The translations under genes were made by a program, and so were the position numbers. Below the pieces are notes generated by a model. The model did not search any database, was not told the origin of the DNA, and saw only the letters and a list, made by a program, of their open reading frames with translations. Below are positions 1 to 12,752 of a stretch of DNA of 64,000 nucleotides, one piece after another (positions within the stretch are counted from its first letter, which is position 1; each line of letters begins with the position of its first letter). The stretch covers positions 372,001 to 436,000 of the forward strand of contig PQWQ01000018.1 in NCBI GenBank assembly GCA_002943765.1. The letters run 5' to 3'. The stretch comes from Psoroptes ovis (Eukaryota; Arthropoda; Arachnida; Sarcoptiformes; Psoroptidae).

Positions 1-3000
1 TCTTTAACGATACGCACCAATCGATGAATGATCAATGACGTTATTGATGGCGCCAACACCAACACCACCACTACCAGCAGCAGTAGCAGTGGATAATGAA
101 TCTTTCATCGTATCTTCATCATGTCCCATACCGATATTATGTCCAATCATATGTGTAACTGATGATGCAGTCAAATGTGGTTCATAAATGTTAGCATCTT
201 GACTAACGCCAACAGCTTTAGCCGTACAAATACTGTCTGGTACGGCCATACCAACTTCACCAGAGCGGAATGGTCGGCCACTATTTTTTCAATTTTTATC
301 ATCAAAATAAAACAAATAAAATAAAAAAAACGGTAAATGATTATGTTTTTGCTGATCAACAACAAACGAAAGAATCGAAATAATCAGAATTCAATAATCA
401 GAATCGTATCATAACATGGAGACACAATCAATATAATATGAACGATAAACAAATACAATATTGACAATAATATTTATGCTTAGTTGATTTTCATCGAGGG
501 AAAAAGAAGACAAATGAACAAATGAGCAAAAAAAAATAAGGGAAATTCACTAAAAAAAAAAAAAATGTCCTAAGAACGAGAATTCACCACCACCCTTACC
601 ACCAGCAAACACCCACTCATCGTTGTCATAGACAAATGTTTACTGGAAAAGTGAACAAATCAAATTGCAAATTTTATGTTTGGTGAGGTTGTCCGAAAAA
701 TTTGTTCGGTAGAAAACCTATGAAATTACATTAGAAATACTGATAGAAAATCGACAAAACTTTTCGGACAACGCGAATATAAATAAACCAAATAGAAATC
801 AAACGAAATGAATCTGATTTTGTTTCCGTTTTCATTTGAATTTTGTTTGAAAACTTAATGAGAAAATCTATTGAACTGTTAACAAAACGATTCAATATTA
901 TGACGTTTTATTTTCATTTTATTTAATTCCAATTTTTTTTTCACTTTTCTAAATGAAAATGTTTTGATTATTTGCATAAATTTACAGTGATTCTAAAACA
1001 TTTTGATTGTTTCATTATTAACTGCGTCACTTTTTTTATCATTATCATTTCATTCTCACTGCGCAAAATATTGATCAACGTTTTGCACCCGAAAACGGCT
1101 ACAAATCTCTGCGAATCGCAAGTCAACGATGATTGCGTTGACTGCGTTGCGGCACGGTCAATCGCAGGAATTAAGTTTTCAGGATGGTTGAGAAGCACTT
1201 GGCATATTGTTGATCTTACGTAATTTTATGCGTATTTATTGCTCACAGTTTATTTATTTATTTTTGTACCATTTTACTTGTAAAATAAATGTTATATAAA
1301 TACACAAGTATAATCATGATAATGTTTAATATTTGTTTGATGATAAGAAAGTTATGAAGAAAGAAAATATAACAAGAAAACGCTTATTATACATTGAATG
1401 TATATTGAATAAATTAGAAATAAATAAATAAATATCCAGAAAAAAAAATTCCCAAAAATAGTTTGGTCCAAAGTTTTACTTTTTTTTATTCAAGGGGCCA
1501 GAATTCATTTGATTCTAAATGAATTTAATTTTTCTTTGCTTATCGTATACGGTCTATGGACAATCAAAAATATCGCCACTTGAAGGCTATGGAATCGCTT
1601 TTGATTAGAATCGAAATCACATTAGATGCCCGTGCTAGGCACGGGATTGGCAAGATGTAAGCCGCCGAGACATTGACTAAAATTGTCGGTCTTTACCGAT
1701 TCGCTGAATTCTTATTTGGTAAAGAATTAAATTACTTTCATTTCATTTTTTTCTTCTTTCTGATCAAAATAACCGAATGAATCAAATGGATGATGAATTC
1801 ATTTAATTCTCTCGTTCATTTCTCTCGCTCTAGCTCTTTGTTTATATTAATGAAAATTGAAAATGATTGAAATAAATAAATAAATAAACGAATGAATGAA
1901 TGAATGAATGAATTGAATGAACGAACGAATTGAATGAATTGAACCGGAATTAAATGAAAAAAAAAAAAATTTGTTGGGTGGAAAAAATTAAGCCAATGAC
2001 GATGTTGATGTTGATGATGAACAAACAAAACAAACAAAATTAAATGAATCGTTTCGTTTTCATTAAAAAAATGGAAAAAGAAATTTTAACCTTTCAATTT
2101 TAAATTGAATTTGATATTTATATTTGAAATATTTGAAATATCATTTTGAATAAAAGGACCAGGACAAATCAGAGGTAAATTGGAACGCTTGGCAATTCAG
2201 GAATCTGGCCGGAATCAGGTACAGGAATTTCGTGAAATTTCTATGAAAAATTTTGAAAATTTCCTGAAAATTATTGAATTTGGTCCATAGAAATTCGGGC
2301 TAATTTAATAATTTTTGAATTTTTCAATACAGAATCCTACGCAATTTCACGATGATTCTTTGAAATGAAATTCAAATAAATTGAATGGGAAATTGATAAA
2401 ATTGAAAAAATCAAAAACAATTATCTCATTTGATTGCAATTTCGGAGACATTTTGAATGAGAATTTTGACAGAAATTAATTAAATCTGATTCATCATCAT
2501 TGAAAATATTGAAATTTGATGAAAATCATTCAAATTAATTGATCAAAAAGACGTATTCTTTGACATTTAAACCTTCAACAATTGTTCAAAATATTCACTG
2601 GTCATCAATGATCATAAGGTCCACTTGAAACAATTCAATTTCATTTCATCTGATTTTTCGTTTGTCAAAATTTCGTTCGTTTTGAAAATTGAAGATTGGT
2701 CAAATCATCGAAAATGATGGACACAAGTTTCATCATCATAGGCTTCAATGAAATCATGGCCGATCGGAGCCCCAGACGCCATGGATCCGCGAACGAAAAT
2801 TATTTTTCGATTCACGAATTGAAAACCAAAATATTCTTCGCCATTCATCAATGATATCCAAGATTCAACGAATATTTTTGCAGAATTTACCAGCATGAAA
2901 ATAGATTCAAATCTTCTTTGTCTTCGGCCAAATCGATCGTCGAATGATGATGATGATCATCGGTTGCCACATAGCCATTTGATTAAATGGTTGAATGGTT

Positions 3001-6000
3001 TGAATATTTTTTTTTTCTGGGCAAAGTTTTCAGGATTACGTGCTTAGATTTTGATTATCATATACCAGAGAATTGATGCATTTTGTTTTTTCGGGAATAT
3101 TTTCGGAATTTTGAATTTTTTTTTTTCGTCTTCGATTCATTCATTCAATTATTCTTTTTTGGTTCTTTTGGTTTTGAAAATTTGAAATGTTTTCATTTGT
3201 TTAGGGTAATTTTGGCCTGAAATCGATATGAAATGATTTGCATTTTTCAAAAAAAAAATTCTGGATTCATTTAACCAAAATTCTTGATTTTGATATTGAT
3301 ATATTAATGCATGTGCACACACACACACACAGACACCCAGATAAACACACGATTTATCATGCAAAATGTGTACGAGATGCAAACAATTCAACGATTATTC
3401 ACTGAAAGATTCAATGAAATTTTCGGGAAAAATTAATTTCTCCAATGATAAGAATGTATAATCATTCAATGATTATGAAAATAAACAAAATTCAAAATAT
3501 TTAAAATATATCATTCATATCAATTCAATTTCATCGATTTGAAATGTTTTGAAAATATTTGATCGCATCGATAATAGGCAATATTTGCGGTCAATATCAA
3601 TTCGTTGAATGGTTTTACGTATTTTAAATTGTACGCCAAGCATCAATAATACAAATATTCGCTTCGATTGATCATTTTGCATTTACTATCAATGCATTTC
3701 ATTGCACAATATATTTGGTGAAATAATCATTATACGAATACCGTACTAATGGATCATATTCGTACAAATCATTGCTGAAATCATTATCGTTGTTTGTTCA
3801 GGGAGAATGAAAATCCGATTGAATCGTTGTCGTTCGTGTGTGTTGTTGTTGTTGTTGTTTATTCATTCATTTGTTTATTTGAAAAATTTGTTGATGCATT
3901 CATTTCATAAATAATAATATCAATAATAATAAATACATTTCAATTGAATCGTGTACGGAAATATTTATGTGGTAATTTTCATATTTGTTTATTTCTTATC
4001 AATGAAATGACAATTTTCCATTTTTCTGATCACCCCTATCTCTCTGGTCCCTATCTCTGTCACATTCTGGTACATTATCATTACACAAAACAAAAAATGT
4101 TTTATCAATGTTTCAGTGTATAAGAGGTGTGATATGAAAAATTTATCGTTCATTGATCATCGTTGTTCATCATCATCATCATCATCACATTTTAATGATG
4201 ATATTCATACATACGAACACATACATTACACGATGATGATGATACATTTATATACAAATTCAACACGCAACAAACAAACGAAAAAAACATTATTTCGTTG
4301 AGGTGATGGGCGTATATGGCGAAATCGTGGCAGATGTTTATTTGTTTGGTGTTTTGCATGTTGTTTTCCAATGTGGAATGAAAATCAAATAAAATTATCA
4401 AAAAAAAAAAAAAAAAAAAATCGAAACGAAATTCCATCAAAAAGAATCGAGAAAAAAAATCGATTTAAACTGGAATATCATTAAATTTTTTTTCTCTTCA
4501 ACAAATAAAATCATTTCACCAACATCACCACCACCAACAATATCAATATCACACCATCACCATCAACAAATAATAATGATGGTATGATTATGTATGTATA
4601 GAAAAATGAATGAAGGAATGAATGAATGGTAATGATGATCATCATTATTATCATTCATTCTTTTTTCTCTTTGTGGATGCATTCGAAGAAATAGAAAAAA
4701 CATTTTCAAAGAATTTTTGAATTGAATTCCATTCTCACTGTATGTCTCCTCAATTGACAAATGTATTATTATGATATTATGGGTGGAATATTTATGTGTT
4801 TGTACATATAAAAAATAAACATATAAATATATGTTTTGACAAATAAATCAGTGTTATCATTGTTGTTGGTGTTGTTGGAATTGAGAAATACAAATGTCAC
4901 AATATTTTTAAAAATATTCTTACATTTGAATACACTGAAGAACTATGTTTTGTAAACACGAATAAAAACCGGATAAAAATAAACATGTCTATGTTTTTAT
5001 TGATCGATCGGGCCCCAGGTTTGGCCCTTGTTGTATTTATTGTTTGACTAAATGTTCATTTGGTTGTTTTAGTAAAACACACACATCGACACCGACACAC
5101 ACACACATACACATAAATGGCTATGTATACGGAAATGATTCTTGTCGTTTTTTTTCTTTCGTTCACTTTCATTTGAATCAAATCATAATGAAAAAATGTG
5201 TAGTTAAACGTGTTGACACATGTTTTTTTTTTTGTATTGTATTTACAAATGGTGTGTCTATATGTGTGTATGCATGTTCTATTTTTAATGTAAAACACGA
5301 AGGAAATTTGATGAATAAATTCAAATAAATTCAATTGAATGATAGATAAATGAATTTCGGAGATTTAAATGAATGCAGCTTTGAATAAGATGTAAGTAAA
5401 TTTGAGTAAATATGAATAAATAAAGCAAAAATTCAAAAAACAAATTGAAATGGAATTGGTACATTTAAATGCGGGGCCGGTTCTGGGCGAAGTGTACGGC
5501 GCACACAGGTCGCGAAAAACGCCGGTCGGAATTTGCATTGAAAAAATCTAGGACTGGTCGTGTATGTATATTTAAATATGATGAAAGTAAAACTTACACT
5601 AAAAGATGTGCAGCATCCATTGTTATTTTATATAATTTTCTTGATGCATATTCCATAAAATTCAATAATGTTTGTCTTACATCATCACGTACATCTATTT
5701 GATTACCATGTGACCATGTTTCAATATAGACAACAGATACACGTGTATTAATTAAACGAAAATAAACATCAACACAATTAATGATTTGTAGTGCATCATT
5801 AATAACATCCATGCGGCTATTATTACGTGATAGAAACTATTTGAAAGGGGTAAAAGTGAAATAAAATTTCGGTTCATTATATCAGCATACAAATAAACTA
5901 ATTTAAATTTTTGATTAACCAAAAAGAAAATTTTTTTTTTGATAAATTTAAATCCATTTGAAAAACATACCATTCCTTGATCTAAAACAATTGCCAGCTC

Positions 6001-9000
6001 AATAAATTTATCCACAGCTCTTACATCACGTTTTTTATGCATAATTTTATCATTATTATTATTATTATTATCATCATCATCATTATTATCTTCATTTGGT
6101 TTGATTGTTGATGAAATAATATATTCATCATCAATATTATCAAGTAATTGTTGGTGTATTTGTTCAGCACGTTGCGCAGCAGCTGCCGCTACTGAATGTA
6201 TTGGCCGCTTACGATATTGTTTGAAACCCCATTCATGCATACGTGTATTACCGCATGTATGTTTGGTCGATCGTAATTGATCAGAATTAAAATAACGATA
6301 TATTACATGAGGATGTCGGTGCTAAGACAAAAGATAATCAATCAATTGATATTTTTTTTTCATAAATATCAAATTTCATAATTCATAAATAAATTAATAA
6401 TTACCGATAGATCACCACCATAAAATGGATGTATAACAAATGTTTCATTTTGTAAATGTATAACACCACTATTGCGAATGATAATGATGATGATCATGAT
6501 CATAATCATCAATTATAATCAATGATAACAATTATGATTAATCGATCGATCGATATTCAGGAAATTCGAGTAAATTATTTATATAATTCAAAGATAAATA
6601 ATTAATAAATCATTATGATAACAAATGATTATTATTAAAACAATAGTAAACATACCTAATACCATGACATGTACTGAATGCTGCTAATGCACCAGGATAA
6701 TCTCGAATGGTACCATGGTAATAACAATTTTCATATTCCTAATGATAAAATGAAGAAAAATGAATAAATATTTTGATATGGGTCAGTAAATAAAGTGTTA
6801 TGAATATGATTGATTTGAATTTATTTTTAGAATTCTATTCAAGAATTTCTCTTGTGATCAATGGGAATTCTACAAGGCTGTGTTTTGATGTACAAATGTT
6901 TGGGATATTCATTCAATGATAATTCTATTAAGCTGTTATGTTTTCATCTATTTCACACAAACAAATACGAATAATTCAATTAAAGTTTGATCATCAAGTT
7001 TTTGAAAGGATTATGTTGATGATAATTGAATTGAATTATTCAATTCGCATAAAACAAAACGAAACAAAGAAAAGTTTCGAAGTAAAACAATGAAAAACTT
7101 TTTTTTTTTTGGTTCTTCAAAGATGTTTGATGTTCTGAAACGGTGGGGACTGATAAAATTTTGCCTAATCGAGGTGAAAAATTGAGGAATATTCCTATGA
7201 ATCTTTAAATAGTTAATGTGTTATTATTCAAAAAAATTAATAAGAAAATTCATAATACCTGTGTTGAGATATGTTGTGCACCTTCAGGCAATAAATGTTT
7301 TTGTACTAAATTTGGTGCTAATAAAAATCTAAAATTATTTTGAAAAAATTGAAATAATGTGAAAAATTAGAAAATTTAAATATTTCAAATCAAATAATAT
7401 TTGGAAAAAAGAATTGAACATACGAATTGAGCTCCAAATCAAGGCGAAACTTGTAATTAAAGGCTTTGATTGTAAATGATGTATGTTGATAATGGCGATC
7501 CACTTGTCCAGTCTTGATTTAAGGGATGAAAAATGGCAGAAAAAAGTATTTTAAATCAAAAAATTCAAAATCAATCAATCAAAATTCGAAGACTATTACC
7601 TTATTAGCCAATAAATCACGTGTTGAAATGCCCATTTTTTCATGTTTACGTATCTGAATAGGGAATGTAACTTCATAAAAACGACTCGGTATACTTGAAA
7701 TGAGACGTTCATTTTCTGGATATTGTCGTGTTAATCGTTCGACTTCGGCTATATTTTTTTCAGAAAAAGGTAAAAATGAAAATGGAAAATAATGTTAGAA
7801 ATTCAACTGAAATAATGAAACACATTACACACACATACCGACTTGTCTATGATCTAAATCACCGCGATATTGATCAAATTCAGCTAATTTTAACCAAATG
7901 ATGATGATGAGAAATAAGGATAAGAAAAAACGGCGAAAAATACACGGAAATATATGAAAATAATTAATAATTTACAGTTTAAGGTAGAAATGCATTACAT
8001 TAAATAATCAAAAAATGATCATAAAATAATAATAAATCATAGACAAACATCAAGAATAGTAAAAGACACACGCAAACTAGCATGACTATGATCAATTTTA
8101 TTCTATTTTCACAAAGAGAAAGTATTGCAAGTAATTTTGGTTCACGATATCTTAGATCAAAAAAAGTATCTAATACAAACAAAGAATTGACAAATATATG
8201 GCTCAAATAGGGTTGAAATACAATGAATTATGAGATAGTATCGAAGATAATAATCACAGGTGAATAACACCACAAAAATGTACCAACAAATGGTAATTAT
8301 TACCTGTAATTATTGGTTATTATATGATTACGATACACACACACCTTGTATTATTCTCTTTTTTTTCAAATTTTCACCAGTTTCGTATGAATGAACTATT
8401 AGGAAAACATCGAAAAAATCAAAGAATTTGACTTTTTGAAATTTCTAAAATTACGAAAATTACAAGAATTGAATAATTTTAAAGGGCTAAAAGGGTTAAG
8501 AAAATTTTTCCTTTGAATTTTTTGTGAGAAATTTTCCAAAAGAAATTTTTTCTTTCCAAAGAAATTCACAAATCATGGAAACTGAATTAATTAATTCGAT
8601 TTAATTTAATTTAAAATTTAAAATAAAATTTTTTAATGAATTCAGATTGATACGTTCAAACCAAATTCTAATTAAAGAATTTCTCGTCAGAATTTCAATG
8701 ATTTGCTGATTTGTGAATCAATAATTTTGGCAAAGAGTGAGAGAGGACAAATATTCTGATTATAACCATCATTAGAATATATTATTCTCATTACGAATTC
8801 AATCAAATTTTAGCTTGAAAAATTACAAAAAAAAAAAAAAATTCATAAATTCATGAATTCATTTTATCTCTCTGCGTGTGCATATGAAATTCATAAGAAT
8901 ATGGAAAATATTTTCTCAAATAATCATTGATTATTCAAATTATTCATTTTTTTTCCCTGTTTGATTGCAATCAGAGCATTTTACATTTGAGAAATTCCCA

Positions 9001-11404
9001 AAAAAAATTTCTTATCTGAAAATTGATTCGAAGACATTTGCATGTCCTTAAAGTGGAAAAAAAGGTAAAAAACCATATTCTTTGGTCAAAAAAGAATGGT
9101 GGACACTTGTCGGTCACAAGATTAGGGATGACTGGTGGACTATTGATACCAAAATCTTGTGACTATTGGTTGACAAAAAGAGACAAAAAATCTGATTAAT
9201 TTTGAATAACTTAGTTATCGATTTCGTGATAATTTTGCTTTGGAAATTGGAGAAAATTTCCTGACTGAAAACAAAAAAAAAAATGAATAAATTCAAAATG
9301 TTTCAAAATATTCCAAATACAATTACTGAAAATTGTTGATATGAAATTAAATATTCATAAAATTCAAAATTATCGCATAATGATTTTGATTGAATTTTTC
9401 AATCGTTTCGTTAATTGTTTCATTGTTTGCTCAACGTTTTTTCAATGATTAATTCAATTTTTCATTTTTTTTCAATTAATTTTCATCAATTTTTTTTTTC
9501 ATTTCATCTTTTTGTTCAATTATTATTTTGTTTTGTTCAATCATTTTACCTAATAATAATAATAATGACAATAACAGCATTAATAGTGCATTGGAATCCA
9601 TACAATAATTCAATATGACAAACAAATCGTAGGAATAAAATAGAAGAAAAAAAATTACAAATTTTTTCATTTTTGAAAATAATGAATTGAAAAATATTGA
9701 AAAACATTGAAAAAAGAAAAATTTCCGGGCAAAACAACAAAAAAAAATAATAATAATAATAATGATAATAACAATCGTAATAATGGCAGTAATTCAAGTG
9801 ATTCAATGATAAATTTGATTGTTTTCAAAATTTTCAATTCATTTCATTTTGATCATATTTTTTTTCTCAAAAATATATGCAGCAACACGAGAACATGTAG
9901 AGAATTTGGATTTTGACAATTTTCATTATTTTTTTTTTAGTTGTTTCACTGTTTTATTCACTCTTGTATTGAATTATTTGTCATTTTTTTGAATTATAAA
10001 TGAATTTGAAAAATCAAAATAATGAAAGAGATGAAAAAGGCAAATACAGGCATTTGTTTTCACAATGTGTATTCGCGTGTATATAATAAACAATTTGTTT
10101 TGTTTCTTTTCATTTTCATCTTTTTATCGATTTACATACACAAAGTTCTTTGTACTTTGAATTCAATATGAATGTTTGGGTACGATTCTGATCTTTCTGC
10201 AGATGGGTTATTCCTGTATTTCTGTATTTTGTTTTAGATTTGGTTCGTTTTCAATTGTGTTTCGATTGGCAAAAGGCATACAATTTAAACTGAAAAACAG
10301 TCAAATGTAATTGTTTTCTATTGTCTTTCGGATTTTCATTGGTTTCATTGTTTTTTTTTTAATTTAGAGTCAATGATGTGATTTGTTACAGAATTTCAAA
10401 TGAAATCATTGAAATTTTGAATCAATTCAAGAGGAAACACATTTTTCTAAGTGATACACGCACATACAAATTGATTAACCCTTTCAAAATTCATTAATGA
10501 AATGTGTTTTTTTCCGTCTAATTTTTAAATGACAATTTGCAAGAATTACAAGAAGAATAATTCTTGAAGAAAATTTCAATTTAATTTTCTTTTTAATTTG
10601 ATTTTTGAAAATTTAAACTTTCAATTTAAGAAAATTTCAATGGAAATTTTTATGTGAGATACACACACAACTATCATTCATCATTGAACATTTAAATTTA
10701 AATCTTTTCATTTGAATCTTTGAATTCTTTGTTAGTTGTATACTACACGATGCATTAACACACAAGCACCAACCCCAACACATAATAACCAAAAAAAATG
10801 TGTGCATAGGAAAACATATAAACGAATAAATGATGATGTAAATTTAATGATTGATGTTAAATTAGCCATCACATCAGCGATGACAATATATCATGCAAAA
10901 TTATAAGAAAAAATTCGAAATATTATAAATGAATGAATATATAAATATTTGATAGACAAATTTCTTAAAAGATATACAAAAATATTCGCATACAAATCTG
11001 GCCTATTCATTTTTGTTTTCTCAAATCTTTGAGCATAATAACATCAATGGTTAAAGTGCTAAAATACATCAAAAAAAAAATTGAATATAAAAAAATGCAC
11101 GCAAAACACGCAATTGATGGCGTGTTTTGATCAGATTTTGGATGAATAAAAAACAAGAATGAAATGAAATGAAAAATAAATAAATTTAATGCAAAACGAA
11201 TTGCATTGTAAGGGGAAAAATATCCATGTGAAAACATTGAAACATTACAACATTACACACAGAATTGCATAGAATGAAAACATTGAAAATTATACATTGA
11301 AATTATGTAATTCAAAGTTTTTTTCTTTCAGATTCAGATGAATATTATATTTGTTCATTTTTCTGACAATTGTGTTGTTGTTGCCGCTGATGATTTAAGA
11401 TTTT

Positions 11405-11456
<52 letters not shown>

Positions 11457-12752
11457 CATAAATATGACTAACAAATTTAAAAGCTTTTATATTTATTATT
11501 TTTTTTTAAATATTCATTTACATTTGAACATTTTTCCATTCTTCATATATTATATATTTGATTGTGTGGATTATATGATGATGATGATTATGATGGCAGG
11601 AAAAAAAATGTGTCAAGAAACAAATATATATTTTACAATGTTTTTCTACAATGAGGCTGGTGACGATAAGTTCACTTGCCATCATATTTCAAACACACAC
11701 ACACACATCCACAACAACAACAACACACGCCATATTCATTCAACCAGACCATGAAACTTTCATATTTTTTTTCATATATTTTTTCAATGAAAAGAATAAA
11801 GAATAAAATCTTGAAGGAAAAAACTCTTTGAATATCTCTATTCTCTTTTGCAACATTCCATAAACTTTTAACATAATTTCAACTCTTTTCTGAATATTTT
11901 TTTTTTTTTTTTTTTTTGTTTTCATCATTATTATGGTGATTTTCATCAATTTTTTTTCTGTTTTACTGAAAACATATTTGATTTTACATTGAAAAGGTTT
12001 CCTGAGTATAGAGTAAGAAAATTCCAAGTTTTTTTTTGAAGTTTTCAATTTCATTTCATTTTTTTATATTCACTTTGACATATGAAAAATAAAAAAGTTT
12101 CGGCATATTTTTTCGCTTTGAAAGTGGAAGTATAAGTGAAAAAATGAAAATTTCTTTGTTTTCATTTTTTTTCTATTCAATCAATCAATTAGTGAATGAT
12201 TAATTAATTTTTCAAAAATATATATTTACCAGAATAATGGGATGATGATGATGATGGTGATGACATTAAGGCTGATGCTAATGTCAATGTTGATGATGAA
12301 TGATTGGAAGAATTGGCAGTCGATAATAATTGTATTGATTTAAATTGTGAAAATAATAATAATAACAAAAATAATGATAATATTATCGGAAATTTTGATT
12401 TACCATTAATTGTAATTAACAGTAATAATGATGATAATAGTGATGAAAATGTTTGATGATTGTTATGATGATAATGAAAATTATTATTATCATTATCATT
12501 ATTAAATATCATTAATCGATGTCTTTTCTTTCTTTTCAATTTAAATTTCATTTTTAAATTATTAGAATTGTAAATGTTTCTAGTGTTAATGTGATCAATA
12601 TTTAAGTTACAATTTTTATTTTTATCGTTTTCATCGCTTGATTCATTGTTGATATTGTTATCGTTTGTTTGATGGTCATTGTCATTATTTGTTTGATAAT
12701 TTACATTATTTAATAATGAAGGGAATTCACTAAGATCGGATATCATTAACAT
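1..12752 (-). CDS. mmd: ADAM-family protein with inactive metalloprotease domain (mind-meld-like), 5' ten exons, 3' end outside window
   Basis: Type I membrane ADAM, likely an adhesion or signalling receptor rather than a protease. Ten coding exons join in consistent phase, in gene order: 12752-12230, 7883-7839, 7748-7600, 7512-7424, 7328-7259, 6738-6656, 6468-6405, 6321-5971, 5836-5598, 280-about 18; about 625 residues are visible. Order of parts: an Asn-rich leader with a hydrophobic signal-like segment near residues 121-137, the ADAM prodomain (motifs LDLEL, LLAPN, HLLPEG, CYYHGTIRDYPGA), a KKR-D basic cleavage site, then the metalloprotease fold (FIELAIVLD, FLSRNNSRMDVIN, DAAHLL). The zinc helix reads HMIGHNIGMGHD, so the HExxH glutamate is Met. 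From family knowledge this fits the non-catalytic ADAM11/22/23/mind-meld branch; the symbol is a family-level guess. The disintegrin, EGF and membrane parts lie beyond base 1. Which Met starts translation is uncertain (12752 or 12551). Confidence 0.88.
18..280 (-). CDS. ADAM exon 10: degenerate zinc-binding helix
   Basis: Starts after an AATAG acceptor, completing the split codon left by the exon at 5598-5836, and reads GRPFRSGEVGMAVPDSICT, KAVGVSQD, then HMIGHNIGMGHDE. The three histidines and the Gly of the extended HExxHxxGxxH motif are kept, while Glu is Met. After the helix comes an unusual Gly/Ala/Ser-rich insertion (about 25 residues). A probable donor GTGCGT starts at base 17, shortly before an in-frame TAA at bases 4-6. 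The preceding intron is 5.3 kb. Confidence 0.85.
281..5597. other. Long ADAM intron, no gene seen
   Basis: AT-rich sequence with short homopolymers and GATGAT/CATCAT-type simple repeats. It holds one copy of the short hairpin repeat (687-772), a small hairpin at 1117-1146, a GC-rich palindrome at 1629-1645 and a GC-rich island at 5470-5530 close to the upstream exon. The open frames here are short and biased to Phe, Ile and Asn, as expected by chance in AT-rich DNA. Confidence 0.6.
687..772 (-). repeat. Short hairpin repeat, copy 1
   Basis: Starts GGTTGTCCGAAAAATTTG and ends AACTTTTCGGACAAC, so the ends are inverted repeats. Read on the minus strand it shows the family subterminal box TCGATTTTC. 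Lies in the 5.3-kb ADAM intron. Confidence 0.75.
5971..6321 (-). CDS. ADAM exon 8: end of prodomain, cleavage site, start of metalloprotease domain
   Basis: 117 codons, both ends in phase 0. The exon begins at a CTTAG acceptor and ends at an ATG|GTATGT donor. It holds a KHTCGNT segment that resembles the cysteine-switch motif of metalloprotease prodomains, a variable linker with Ala, Asp and Asn runs, a KKR|D site suitable for furin-like processing, and then DKFIELAIVLDQGM, the first strand of the metalloprotease fold. A retained cysteine-switch-like Cys in a protein without catalytic Glu is curious; it may be structural. Confidence 0.85.
7884..12229. other. Long first ADAM intron, no gene seen
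   Basis: AT-rich intron between coding exons 1 and 2. It contains a (CA)n microsatellite at 11409-11455, several poly-T runs and CAT/GAT triplet tracts. I found no recognisable exon or RNA gene. Confidence 0.55.
11409..11455. repeat. (AC)n microsatellite
   Basis: An uninterrupted AC dinucleotide run of about 47 bases within the first ADAM intron. It is read directly from the sequence; length polymorphism is likely. Confidence 0.97.
12230..12752 (-). CDS. ADAM exon 1: low-complexity leader and signal anchor
   Basis: First coding exon. It opens with about 65 residues rich in Asn and Asp, then a basic patch (KLKRKKRHR, residues 71-79), a His/Asn stretch, two hydrophobic runs (about 103-113 and 121-137) and a Ser-rich tail. 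The frame is closed upstream by a TGA with no earlier Met. The hydrophobic run near 121-137 is the best signal peptide, which is far from the first Met; starting at the second candidate Met (residue 68, base 12551) would put it nearer the N-terminus. The exon ends one base into a codon at a GTAAAT donor, which matches the phase of the 45-nt exon 4.3 kb away at 7839-7883. The link across that long intron rests on phase only. Confidence 0.65.

Noticed and set aside
972..1223. 83-codon ORF with Cys residues (plus strand)
   Set aside because: No splice sites or family match; the opposite strand is equally open. Treated as chance in a less AT-rich patch.
1629..1645. GC-rich palindrome CCCGTGC-TAG-GCACGGG as a Helitron 3' end
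   Set aside because: A Helitron end needs CTRR about ten bases after the hairpin; none is there. No tandem unit or gene lies next to it.
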